From Anisus vortex (lineage: Eukaryota > Mollusca > Gastropoda > Planorbidae), in the NCBI GenBank assembly GCA_949126835.1, contig OX421499.1, positions 23,533,990-23,597,989 on the forward strand: a stretch of 64,000 nucleotides of DNA, in the 5' to 3' direction. The translations under genes were made by a program, and so were the position numbers. Of the stretch, positions 31,889-43,057 are shown piece by piece. Position 1 is the first letter of the stretch. Every line of letters begins with the position of its first letter. The notes below the pieces were generated by a model, which saw nothing but the letters and a program-made list of their open reading frames with translations, ran no database searches and was not told where the DNA came from.

Positions 31889-32923
31889 TATTACAAGGCA
31901 ATTTATTCACCATAATAAATTATGGATGAGACCTTCTATTTAGATCACACAAGTATAATTATGATTTATAATGTTATTACGGCTAGAGCCCCCATTCAAT
32001 TTATGAAAATGATAGTTATAGTATTGTTATTGTTAGTGTGAGTATCCTTGTATTAGTGAAGATCTTATTATATCATTCTGAAGTTTATTTGTAGTTGTCT
32101 AGAGTATTCCGTGGTTCTTAGTATCCCCTGGCAATTCACATAGCGTAGTTTTAGAGTTTTCAGTTGATTTACTTCATGTATAATTATTTGTGTGGCTCAT
32201 ATTATACAGCAAGAACCTCGATGTTAAGTGGTAGTGTAGATTATTAAGATAGTTGTATAAATATTACACATACACACATGTATATAACTTTGAAATATTG
32301 ACGTTAACCAAGTTGTGTAGAAAGCAACGATAAATTTGGTTTAATTTACAACATCAATCCAGTAGGAATCCAAATAATATTATATACACAATCAAGAAAT
32401 ACACATATTCCAATTAGTAATGAATATCCTCAATGAACATATAGCATTGTAGTTAATAGTAGAATAATAAATTTTCCATAATACAAATCAAATAGAAATG
32501 ATACTCAGAGCGGAGTATATTTGATGTTACTAGATCGAATGCAAGCCAAGAACTGACTAAAAGTGTCGAATCGCGTAGAAATATATTACGGGTCAATCGT
32601 TGGAAAAACCAGACAGTCTAGTGACACGAATATTTTAATCAAGCCTGCATGTTGACTGCGTGATCAGGTACTTTTTATTAAGAACAAGCAATAATGCTCT
32701 AACAAAATAAGGGGAGACCGGACGACCTTGACATGCTGTATTCGCGTGCACAGTTCATGTTTTTATCGAGGTTAATAAAAAAACAATAATGCTCAAATTA
32801 GGTTAGGAAAAACCCGGGGGAAACTTTGAGCTGAGAAATATTTATATCGTTTAAACGCAATTCGCTTAAATGATTTAGTTGGTTTATTGACATTACAATG
32901 TAGGGAATTTACGTTTCGTAACA
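31889..32923 (-). repeat. 3' LTR of element 2
   Basis: A 1035-bp direct repeat of 37,725-38,759 with no difference noticed on reading. It runs from TATTAC to GTAACA in plus orientation, a near-inverted pair of ends. Confidence 0.93.
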
Positions 32924-33684
32924 GTCGCCCATACCAAAAGGAAAAGAACATTGCATACTAAACAATAGAAGTGTGCAATTTCTTTTAGAACCGCCTGCAC
33001 TTAACTTTAGTTCTAAACAATATACAAAAAAAACTGACTCCACCTGGGTAGTCCGTTAAATAAGACAAGTAAGGGAAATAATTTATTCTATTAAACCCTC
33101 ATCATATAGGATCTCAAGTTATCCTTAGACCATAACACATGTTCGCGTTATTCTAAAAAAAATTATACTCTCTGAGATATCATTCCTTATAAACATCATC
33201 ATCTTATTTATAAGGTAAAAATCAGCATAACTAATGTTATCATATTAAACAATTCAATCATTAATTAATTCAACTTAAATGAAATTAATATTTAAATAAA
33301 CTTAAGAGTAAGAATTTAATCTTAACTGTGTAAGCATGTGAAGTGTATGCACATTACTCTATCTTGGTTTTTACATAATCACAACTATAGTTTGATTGTT
33401 TCAAAATAAGGATGTACATTTCTGTTCATTCATTATCTTACTAATAAAGAAAATTATGTCCATAAATCAGTAATACTTAAAAGTAACTTATTAGGTTTTT
33501 TCTTTTTCTTACAACAATAATAATATTTGTTTTAGCAAATGGAAATATTCATGGCATAAAATAAGGCATAAGATATTGCATAAAATAATCACAACATATT
33601 CATGTATTCATGCATTTATATTTTAAATGATCCAATTCTCTTAGTTAGGATTATCAGAATATATACATGAAGTTATCCATTTCC
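32924..33684 (-). other. non-coding 3' internal region of element 2
   Basis: About 760 AT-rich bases between the truncated pol and the 3' LTR. No open frame is seen. The bases next to the LTR (minus strand ATGGGCGAC) are only weakly purine-rich, so the polypurine tract is uncertain. Confidence 0.55.
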
Positions 33685-36600
33685 TTATACATTTGTTACA
33701 TGCGCGGTAGGGTGTCCGCGACGATGTGATCTTTTACCAATACGTAAGTTATTCTTAAGTTGTATGGTATTAACCCTATAAGGATGTTGTTTGACAGGTT
33801 TAACCTTATCATCTTTAAAAACTACATCATGGGTAACCAAAGTTGTTTTGTTAGGAACATCACTAAACAAATTTACATGATCATAGATTAAACCCTTGAT
33901 AGAAGTCTGTTCACCTAAGTCTAGATGTGCCAGTTTATCATTGAGGTTTTTAAGTGCTTCAGTGTTCTGAAGTTTACTTTCTATGATTGTCTTTTTAAAT
34001 TTAGGCGGGGGTGTTTCAACAGTTTTGATAGCACTCACTGGCCTAATGTCAGTTTGTTCTTCCCTAACAACATAAGGTTTTAGCATGTTTATATGGCACA
34101 GTCTCTGTGTTTTCCTTCTATCAGGGGTTTTTACAAGGTATGTTACATCACTGATTTTATCTACAACCTGATATGGTCCTGTATATTTTGCACTCAGGGG
34201 TTGTCCAGACAATTGGGTCAACATGAGGACTTTATCACCAGGATGGAAACATCGGGATCTGGCCTTGACATCATAGTACCCTTTCATTCTTTTCTGAGCC
34301 TGCAAAAGATTATCTTTAACATGATTAAAAGCATGATAGATTCTATTGCTAAATTGTTCCACATAAGCTACGAGTCCAGTCTCTTCATCAGAATTTAACA
34401 AGGTTTCCTGCAACAGTTTTAGAGGTCCTCGAACTGAATGTCCAAACACTAACTCGAACGGACTGAATCCAAGAGATTCCTGCACAGTTTCTCTAGTCGC
34501 GAAAAGAGCGAATGGAATACCGCGATCCCAGTCTTCAGTGTTCTCAAAACAGTATGTGCGGAGCATGGTTTTCAGAGTCTGATGATATCTTTCTAGGGCA
34601 CCTTGGCTTTGCGGATGGTACGCAGTTGAAGTTGCATGTTGGATGCCTAGTTTCTTTAAGACCTGGTTAAACAGCTTTGATGTAAAGTTAGATCCTTGGT
34701 CTGACTGTATAGTCTTTGGAAGACCGTATCTTGAACAAAATGCAATCAGTGCGTCAGATATCTTATCTGCGTTAATGGTGCGTAGCGGAATAGCTTCAGG
34801 ATATCTCGTGGCAGTGCACATTATAGTGAATAAGTACTGGTGTCCTGTCTTTGTTTTAGGCAAAGGACCTACACAGTCTATTAGCAAGTGGCTAAATGGT
34901 TCTGCAAAGGCGGGTATTGGCTTTAGAGGTGCTACCGGTATAGTCTGGTTAGGTTTACCAACTATCTGGCATGTATTGCATGACTTGCAGTATTTTGTGA
35001 CGTCACGATGTAGTCCAGGCCAATAGAAGTACGGAAGAATTCGACGGTAAGTCTTGTTCACTCCTAGATGACCAGCATATGGCGTGTCATGAGCCATGTG
35101 TAAGATGTCATTACGATATATGGCTGGTACCACAATCTGACTTCCTTCTCTGCAATTGTCATTATCACATTTCACATCTCTCCATTTTTGCATTAATATT
35201 CCCTCCTTCAGAAAAAATCCATTTCCTTTAGTTTCTGCCTCCTGTTCAGTTATCACCTTTTTCTTCAGGTGTTTAATTCCTGAATCTCTATTCTGTTCTA
35301 ATAGGAGTAATTGTCGAGGTGACAAATTACTTTCAGTAGTCTTGACTGAGGGACCACTCAAGATGTCAGCCAGGAAAGTTGCCTGTAGGTCAATTTCTGG
35401 TTCTATTTTTGACTTTGACATGGTTTCGACAGACTTTTGTTGTTGGGCCATACCTCTAGTGACGATGCATATAGGTTTGATAAAGCTCTCACTTTTATTA
35501 AGGTATTGTTTTTTCTTGGATATGGAATGCACCACATCTCCAGCAATATCATTTCCCAGTATTAAAGAAACGCCTTTAAACGGAAGTGATTTGTATACAC
35601 CCACAACTACATTTCCAGTGAAGTACGCACTCTTCAGCTGTATTTGATGCAAAGGAACTTGTACATTTTTCCTTGATACACCTTGAATAGTAAGATCCTG
35701 TCCTGTATATGTCGATTGTGACGTAGGAACAGTATTCTCTAAAAGTAGTGAAACCTCAGCCCCTGTATCACGGAGTATTCTGATGTTCTTTTCACTAGTG
35801 ACACCATTTATTATGGATGACACGGTACCTTCTTCAATGAATGGTAAACAATTGCTTGGTATCTCAGTATCGATGAGATCTGTATCCAAGTTATTTTTGT
35901 AAGAGGTATGTTTAGTACTCATGGTGGTTCTATCTGATATAGACTCCTTGGAGCTCAGATTAGAATTAGAATTATTGAAAACCATTGTCTCTATTTCAGG
36001 AACTATTTCTGGTTTCAAGTTTCCAAGATACGTGTGTTTTGTCAGGTTATCTGCATTAGCACTAGGTATCTCTGTTTGAGTTCTAACATCCTTCTTTACA
36101 TTTACATGAGTTCTTTGCTTTGGCATTGCTACATACGATAAGACAACATTCTTTTTATTTGGGTTCCCATTCAATATCCAGCACTTTTCCTTAGTATGTC
36201 CAATTCGTTTACAATGGCTACAGGTTGGCTTGGAATTTGTTGGACCTTCATTGCTCTGCTGATGTCTCTTTGATTGATAGGATTCATTTGGATTCATGGT
36301 TTTCTTTTCTACCTTCATATCTCGATTCTGGAATTTAGATTTATCTACTGTTGTAAATTTATTGCTGGAATGGATAATAACATATTCGTCTGCCATTACT
36401 GCTGCTGTTTCTACTTGTTCTACACCTTTGTCTGCTAAATGTATTCTTACATCACCTCTGATGTTATTGTTAAAGTCTTCCATTAGCATAAGATTAGCTA
36501 ATTTATCAAAGTCTTTGTTTACACCTTTGGATCGAATCCATCTTTCAAAATTTTTCTTTTTCTGTCTTAGAAAATCAACATGGGATTGTTCCTGTTCTTT

Positions 36601-37323
36601 CTTAGACTCACGAAACACTTTTCTATATTTTTCAGGTGTTAATGCATAACTTAGCAGTACTCTATTCTTGATCAGTTCATAATCATACAATTCCTCTTCA
36701 GTAAGACTTAATACAACATCAAGTGCCTTTCCTTTGTTCAGAGCTGAGCGTAGGAGTATAGCTTTCTTGCCCTCGGGAAATTGATAGTCTCTAGCGTTTC
36801 TCTCGAAAATCATGAAGAACTCTTCCACCGAATTATCTTCAAAAACTGGAATATGTTTCTTAAACTTATACAGTTCTGCATCTGCTTCAGAGCTTGCATT
36901 CGAATGATTTGACGTACGAGACCTTGCTATCTCAATTCTTTCTTGGCTTGCTATTTTCTCTCTTGCTATTTCTCTTTCCATCTCTAATTCCATCTTTCTT
37001 AACTCAAGTTTAAATTTCCATTCTTCACTTAAGTCACCAGTTGTATGCTTTACTCTTTGTGTTATAGGAAAAGGTAATTCATCATCTGATTCATCATTAA
37101 TGTTATCATTAGCAGTAGTTTCTTCAATAATTAGTGTACCTTGTTTTCTTAAACATTCAGTTACCTCTTGAAGTAATTTAGTTTTTGATGGCCTAGTTTC
37201 TGTGATAGAAATGCCCAATGATTTAGCCAATTCTTTTAATTGTATCATTGACATTTTATTAAGCTGTTCTGAGGTTAGATCAAATATCTCTGGATCCAAT
37301 GTAAGATTATTTGTGGCCTCCAT
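33685..37323 (-). CDS. gag-pol: Gag-protease-integrase polyprotein, truncated before the RT catalytic core (1212 aa)
   Basis: Domains in order: a SAP-like helix pair (about 20-58), a charged coiled coil (about 100-135), a SCAN-like capsid (about 155-315), a CCHC knuckle (C368, C371, H376, C381), protease D519-T520-G521, and integrase with H745, H752, C782, C785 and catalytic D816, D875 and E911 (35-residue spacing). A GPY module follows near 1049. The frame reaches HPYRVN (1180-1185) at the start of reverse transcriptase, then the deletion puts it out of frame and it ends after a short unrelated tail. YLDD and RNase H are gone. Gag, protease and integrase look intact, so this copy could still make particles and integrate but cannot copy itself. 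Confidence 0.92.
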   Translation of the reverse strand: MEATNNLTLDPEIFDLTSEQLNKMSMIQLKELAKSLGISITETRPSKTKLLQEVTECLRKQGTLIIEETTANDNINDESDDELPFPITQRVKHTTGDLSEEWKFKLELRKMELEMEREIAREKIASQERIEIARSRTSNHSNASSEADAELYKFKKHIPVFEDNSVEEFFMIFERNARDYQFPEGKKAILLRSALNKGKALDVVLSLTEEELYDYELIKNRVLLSYALTPEKYRKVFRESKKEQEQSHVDFLRQKKKNFERWIRSKGVNKDFDKLANLMLMEDFNNNIRGDVRIHLADKGVEQVETAAVMADEYVIIHSSNKFTTVDKSKFQNRDMKVEKKTMNPNESYQSKRHQQSNEGPTNSKPTCSHCKRIGHTKEKCWILNGNPNKKNVVLSYVAMPKQRTHVNVKKDVRTQTEIPSANADNLTKHTYLGNLKPEIVPEIETMVFNNSNSNLSSKESISDRTTMSTKHTSYKNNLDTDLIDTEIPSNCLPFIEEGTVSSIINGVTSEKNIRILRDTGAEVSLLLENTVPTSQSTYTGQDLTIQGVSRKNVQVPLHQIQLKSAYFTGNVVVGVYKSLPFKGVSLILGNDIAGDVVHSISKKKQYLNKSESFIKPICIVTRGMAQQQKSVETMSKSKIEPEIDLQATFLADILSGPSVKTTESNLSPRQLLLLEQNRDSGIKHLKKKVITEQEAETKGNGFFLKEGILMQKWRDVKCDNDNCREGSQIVVPAIYRNDILHMAHDTPYAGHLGVNKTYRRILPYFYWPGLHRDVTKYCKSCNTCQIVGKPNQTIPVAPLKPIPAFAEPFSHLLIDCVGPLPKTKTGHQYLFTIMCTATRYPEAIPLRTINADKISDALIAFCSRYGLPKTIQSDQGSNFTSKLFNQVLKKLGIQHATSTAYHPQSQGALERYHQTLKTMLRTYCFENTEDWDRGIPFALFATRETVQESLGFSPFELVFGHSVRGPLKLLQETLLNSDEETGLVAYVEQFSNRIYHAFNHVKDNLLQAQKRMKGYYDVKARSRCFHPGDKVLMLTQLSGQPLSAKYTGPYQVVDKISDVTYLVKTPDRRKTQRLCHINMLKPYVVREEQTDIRPVSAIKTVETPPPKFKKTIIESKLQNTEALKNLNDKLAHLDLGEQTSIKGLIYDHVNLFSDVPNKTTLVTHDVVFKDDKVKPVKQHPYRVNTIQLKNNLRIGKRSHRRGHPTAHVTNV
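33696..33737 (-). pseudogene. residual C-terminus of RNase H, out of frame with the upstream frame
   Basis: In the frame next to the main one the minus strand encodes VKDHIVADTLPRM and a stop. This corresponds to the RNase H tail NVTADTLSRV of element 1. It marks the far side of the internal deletion, whose junction lies at roughly 33,735-33,760. Confidence 0.8.
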
Positions 37324-37703
37324 TTTATATATTATTAAAAGTTACTATAAATCTTGTTAATAATACAATAAAGAGTCCAACTTACTTTCTGTCCTTTGAA
37401 TAATTCACTACACCACACAGTTCAGATTTGTCACAACAAGGTCACAAAAAAATACTTTCTTAGAGTTACTTTGTTTGATAAGGTAATACACCAGATAATT
37501 TTCCAGGCTGAATAGTTAAGTTTTCCGATTCTCAATAGCAATGTTCAATTCAATCACAATCTTTAGTATATTGTATATTGTTCATATTTTCCAACACAAT
37601 CCATCCAAGTTACGAGTATGTATTACGGCAGTTGTAAATAGTTTGTGTAAATAGTATAACGATTCTTGAAGTTGAAGCAAATCCTCCAAACGTTTGTTAG
37701 TAA
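37324..37703 (-). other. 5' leader of element 2
   Basis: Untranslated stretch of about 380 bp between the primer site and the Gag start. No motif could be assigned. Confidence 0.6.
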
Positions 37704-37721
37704 ATCCCGGACGAGCCCCCA
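37704..37721 (-). other. tRNA-Pro primer-binding site of element 2
   Basis: The minus strand reads TGGGGGCTCGTCCGGGAT, the reverse complement of the tRNA-Pro 3' end including CCA. The same 18 bases serve as primer site in well-known gammaretroviruses. It starts three bases inside the 5' LTR. Confidence 0.9.
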
Positions 37722-37724
37722 TTT

Positions 37725-38759
37725 TATTACAAGGCAATTTATTCACCATAATAAATTATGGATGAGACCTTCTATTTAGATCACACAAGTATAATTATGA
37801 TTTATAATGTTATTACGGCTAGAGCCCCCATTCAATTTATGAAAATGATAGTTATAGTATTGTTATTGTTAGTGTGAGTATCCTTGTATTAGTGAAGATC
37901 TTATTATATCATTCTGAAGTTTATTTGTAGTTGTCTAGAGTATTCCGTGGTTCTTAGTATCCCCTGGCAATTCACATAGCGTAGTTTTAGAGTTTTCAGT
38001 TGATTTACTTCATGTATAATTATTTGTGTGGCTCATATTATACAGCAAGAACCTCGATGTTAAGTGGTAGTGTAGATTATTAAGATAGTTGTATAAATAT
38101 TACACATACACACATGTATATAACTTTGAAATATTGACGTTAACCAAGTTGTGTAGAAAGCAACGATAAATTTGGTTTAATTTACAACATCAATCCAGTA
38201 GGAATCCAAATAATATTATATACACAATCAAGAAATACACATATTCCAATTAGTAATGAATATCCTCAATGAACATATAGCATTGTAGTTAATAGTAGAA
38301 TAATAAATTTTCCATAATACAAATCAAATAGAAATGATACTCAGAGCGGAGTATATTTGATGTTACTAGATCGAATGCAAGCCAAGAACTGACTAAAAGT
38401 GTCGAATCGCGTAGAAATATATTACGGGTCAATCGTTGGAAAAACCAGACAGTCTAGTGACACGAATATTTTAATCAAGCCTGCATGTTGACTGCGTGAT
38501 CAGGTACTTTTTATTAAGAACAAGCAATAATGCTCTAACAAAATAAGGGGAGACCGGACGACCTTGACATGCTGTATTCGCGTGCACAGTTCATGTTTTT
38601 ATCGAGGTTAATAAAAAAACAATAATGCTCAAATTAGGTTAGGAAAAACCCGGGGGAAACTTTGAGCTGAGAAATATTTATATCGTTTAAACGCAATTCG
38701 CTTAAATGATTTAGTTGGTTTATTGACATTACAATGTAGGGAATTTACGTTTCGTAACA
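37725..38759 (-). repeat. 5' LTR of element 2
   Basis: The upstream LTR in element orientation, a 1035-bp copy of 31,889-32,923. It abuts the primer site on one side and the ATAC duplication on the other. Confidence 0.93.
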
Positions 38760-38763
38760 ATAC

Positions 38764-40947
38764 ATCGTTAGTCACTTTGCGTACATCGTCTTTTTTTTTT
38801 CACTGTTAATTTTACAACGCAAAAAAATATCTTAAATTTAAAAAAATGCAACTGACTGTCATGATGTGAAATTAATTAGGCAAAGTTTAGTCCTTTGTAA
38901 TTAGTTACGCATACGTTTAATTATAATGGGCGTGTATGGGATAAATCCTTTTCCCCTACACACTCCCCCCCCCCCCTCCCCCACACCCTATCCCCCTCTC
39001 TCGACCGCTTGGTTAGGTCGTGGCGTACATAGATAATCTAATGTTTCTCGCCGCCAGCACCTGTGTTACCCACCCTCGTCATCTATTGTTTGCAACTGGG
39101 AAGGGCTATGGTGTCCAGTGTGGCACACTAGGACGCCCAGGGTCGTTCATCCGAATCTTGGTTGCGATACAATTTGGGCCTATTGTTTGTTCTCGCAAAT
39201 CATGCGCCGCACCTACTTAGGGTCCTTTGTTTAAGACACGAGTTGTACCAAGTGGGAAGATAGTAAATGTGATGACAGACCGCCCCCCCCCCTCTTCTCG
39301 TACACCCACCCCTTTTAGCTAGTCCAGGCGTTATGACTAATCCCTTTGACACTGGACACGCCTCTTGACCAATCGTTGTGTAGACAATTGTAGACATGTG
39401 TGTGATTGGTTGACGTTTCTGCACTGGGTCGCCATTTTTAGACTGACCGGTGGACAGATATAAGAGGCAGGCATTACGTTATTATCTAGAGACGTAGGAG
39501 ACTGGATACTCCTTCTTAAAATGTTGCATGACGTTATTCCATATTGGATTTTTACATAAATTGTTCACTTGGAATTACTGTGTTGTGAAGTCGTGTTTAT
39601 ATATTATTCTTTTCCATGTATTGACGTCTATGTGCTTGGATAAAATTGATGTGTTGTGGAAACCTTATTATCCCTATATGTAAGAGTGACTATGTAAAAT
39701 AACCACGTTAATGCCGACAATAAACGTTCGACTTATGTAACTACTTAACTTGAACTTGTTTGTTCTGCTTGAGTGTGCATGAGAATACGTGAAGCAATGA
39801 AGGTAGACCGCCAGAGAAACGGCACGTTAAATAGAAATATCAAGCGTTGTTGATGCAACAAGTCTAGTTCAGCCAGCAGCCGTCATAGCCCATAGACAAC
39901 GAACCAAGTGAGGTGGGATTATAGCGTGTGAGAAGCACAGTAACGAGCACATCGTACTGGCCACACAATCCCCTCATCACACTGACACATTTTAAAAAAA
40001 GCACAATAAACAAACGAAGAGATTCTATAAAGAAACAAAGTACAGTAATACAACGCTACTTCGTGTTTCGCATTTCGCGTTCTCACCCGTTGGCGGGTTT
40101 TCAGCAACTCCATGAAGACTTTTCTTCGCTATTTCGTGTGATTTTGCGAAGTATAAAAAAAAAATCACACGCGAAACAAATAATTATAGGGCATTAAAAA
40201 AAAAGCGTAATTTGTGTTCGATTCACAGCTGGAACCGAGACGCCGGCGAGTGCACCACTCATTGCTGGCATTCAATCGCGAGCGAGTCATAATCTATTTA
40301 AAAGTCGTTACAGTTATTGGACTGAATTTTATATATAATAATTTTTATTGGTATCTGCTTTAGAGATGGCTACATTTGTAGTAAAATAATGAATAAAAAT
40401 GAGAACTGAAATATACTTTTCACTCTGTCTGACAGTTGTGGAAATCCAATCTTGATGCAGACAAAGAATGCAAACACAAAAAAAAGGAAAAACGATAAAA
40501 CATTTCAAAGTATTTAAAAGATTGTTAGCGTGAGCTGTCCTTGTTATTTTTTTAATGTTTTTTTTTTAAATATCTTGTAAATCTGTTAATTTCATAGTTT
40601 AACTTGTTTTAAACAGTGTGTCGAACAGTAAATTATGTTCTTATAACAAATTAAAAGCGTTTGAAAAAGAATTTATGAACAAGGGCACGAGATACCCGAA
40701 AGTGCCATTGTTTGTCACGATTGCCCCCCAGGCAGGGAGACAGGGCACGCTGAACAGAAGATGTTTGTTTTCCATTGTTGTTTTTTGTTTTCATTTTCAA
40801 ATTTAGGATGCCATCTGACAATTTATCTTTAAAAATGTTCATCTCTCATTAAAAAAACAAACAACAACATGTGTTATTTTGTGAAACCCTTATAATGCAA
40901 ATGCAGGAATCCAACCACCGATGAATGGTGGAGGTTATGTTGTAAGA
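38764..40947. other. intergenic DNA with a possible solo LTR or promoter-like patch
   Basis: No gene seen. Around 39,459-39,470 the sequence GATATAAGAGGC resembles a TATA box. AATAAA follows at about 39,720, a spacing that would fit a solo LTR, but no ends or target duplication could be defined. C-runs lie near 38,963-38,978 and 39,281-39,291. Confidence 0.35.
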
Positions 40948-41136
40948 CAAGGGCCGTCCACCTTTTGATAGCATTGTGCCAAAGAAGTAGTTTTAATTCA
41001 TTTAACTTGCTCCACCAATTAATTTCTTGTAGAACAGACTTGAATTTGCGTTTTATTGTGTGGAATGTTCCGCGTGCCTTTGAAAATTGATCTGCTTGCC
41101 AAGTCTGGCACGCTTGTCATAGGAGGCCGACCCCTG
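40948..41136. mobile_element. short hAT-type MITE related to the 46,374 family
   Basis: The ends CAAGGGCCGTCCACC and GGAGGCCGACCCCTG face each other. TTGAAAATTGATCTGCTTGC and GTCTGGCACGC blocks match the other copies. No target duplication is left. Confidence 0.55.
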
Positions 41137-41202
41137 ATTTTGAGTGACAGTCTTAAAAAAACTCTGAGGGCCAGGTTAGCGTTTGTAAAACAGCAAGAGG
41201 GA

Positions 41203-41375
41203 ACGCATCTTTTGTATGTATTGTTAATATGATACAAACGCATCTTTTGTATGTATTGTTAATATGATACAAACGGATCTTTTGTATGCATTGTTACAAT
41301 GATACAAACGCATCTTTTTATGTATTGGTAATATGATACAAACGCATCTTTTGTATGCATTGTTAAAAATGATAA
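41203..41375 (+). repeat. about 35-bp tandem repeat, five units
   Basis: Units read ACGCATCTTTTGTATGTATT plus GTTAATATGATACAA with small changes. Confidence 0.92.
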
Positions 41376-42319
41376 AAGTCAACCGAATTATATTTCATAA
41401 TTTCGATGCATTTAATAAAACTAACGTGTAACGTGGATATAGGTACTGTATTAGTTCACTAGGTATTAGTAAAAGTTACTTTTGGTAGACCGAAGGTACT
41501 TACAGTAAAGTTCAAACAGCGATGAGAGCGAAAAAAATAGCGTAAATTTTGTGTTTAATCCTAAAACCGTTAAGATATTTCCCCTACCGGGCCCCATGCA
41601 GCCGCGTACGTGAGACCATAGGTGTAGAAGGGGCGTATGTAACATTTAAATCACAGTGTACATGTTATATATAAAAACAACAACATAAAAACATTCCATA
41701 GTTGTTATTTGGATGAGTGGGGCGTGTTTATGGCTGCTAGAGTTATTCACAAATATGAAAAGCCTCGCCAAAAGGTACCCCGGGAAAGAGAGAAAGAGAT
41801 ATTGAGAACCACTGGTTGGAACAAACGGCTTGATCGAGAGAACTCCCAAGAAAAGAGATTGACATTAAGCAGTTGTGTGCCCTCGGCGGGAAAAAAAACA
41901 CCTTCTCATTGAGATTTTCAATAATTCCTTTATGCCAATTATAGACTAGTTTGTTAGACTGCGTGTTATAAGGGGGCTGGTATCGGCTAAATTAAGACAC
42001 AAGTTTTACATGATGATTTTTGTTTAAAAACAGTATTTTACACTTTATTATCGACTTTAATCCCACAATTATGTGGGGCTTTTGTTCTATTTATATGATC
42101 TTTAATATTACTTAAAGACATATTTATATTATGATTTTTTTTGACCTACTTATTTGACCTATTTTTATTCTTTAAAACATAATGACTTTCGTTTTACATG
42201 ACTAGGCTATATTAGGCCTACTTGTGTACAATATGAAACCCATTCGCTATATGCTGTATACATTTTGTGAATACTAAATAATATATTGTCCACCAGATTA
42301 TACTACTTTTATTTTTTAC
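41376..42319. other. intergenic DNA
   Basis: No gene or clear repeat recognised. Confidence 0.5.
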
Positions 42320-43057
42320 ACAACTTCAGGTATACATGTATAGTCTTTTTGTTTACTTAAATCTATAGTATATGTTTAACATTGTATATACAGTGTATAT
42401 AAAAAAAAAATAAACGTCCAAATATTTGGGCCGATAAAGCAATCATATTTTATGTTAAAACATACACAAAATGAATGTTAATAACCAATCACAAATAACA
42501 TAACATTGTGCAAGGATAAACTTTTGCCAAAGCTCCTCGTTTTGCACTCTTTGCTTTTTCTTCTAGTTCTAGATCTAGAGTGTAAGTCTAACTAGATCTA
42601 GATCTCTAACAAATGTTTTTTTAAAATAGTGAGAAAGTTATTACCGTCTATTGTGCTGCGTTGTTTCCTCTCTGTTATCTTTCAACGTGAAACAACTTCA
42701 GGTATACATGTATAGTCTTTTTGTTTACTTAAATCTATAGCATATGTTTAACATTGTATATACAGTGTATATATAAATAAACGTCCAAATATTTCGACCG
42801 ATAAAGCAATCGTATTTTATGTTAACACATACACAAAATGAATGTTAATACCCAATCACAAATAACATAACATTGTGCAAGGATAAACTTTTGCCAAAGC
42901 TCTCGTTTTGCACTCTTTACTTTTTCTTCTAGTTCTAGATCTAGAGTGTAAGTCTAACTAGATCTAGATCTCTAACAAATGTTTTTAAAATAGTGAGAAA
43001 GTTATTACCGTCTATTGTGCTGCGTTGTTTCCTCTCTGTTATCTTTCAACGTGAAAC
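42320..43057 (+). repeat. tandem duplication of a segment of about 370 bp
   Basis: Copy one (42,320-42,691) and copy two (42,692-43,057) both run from ACAACTTCAGGTATACATGT to CTTTCAACGTGAAAC. They differ by a few substitutions and a small A-run or AT change near 42,400 and 42,770, so the duplication is fairly young. No open frame. Confidence 0.95.

Larger units (their letters stand above)
31889..38759 (-). mobile_element. Gmr1-type Ty3/gypsy element lacking reverse transcriptase (6871 bp), non-autonomous
   Basis: Two 1035-bp LTRs look identical by eye and flank Gag, protease and integrase on the minus strand. The target duplication is ATAC, at 31,885-31,888 and 38,760-38,763. An 18-base primer site complementary to tRNA-Pro sits three bases inside the 5' LTR. 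Nearly all of reverse transcriptase and RNase H is missing through an internal deletion of about 1.2 kb. It is a distinct family from the element at 4,982: LTRs and primer site differ, while the proteins are clearly homologous. Confidence 0.93.
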
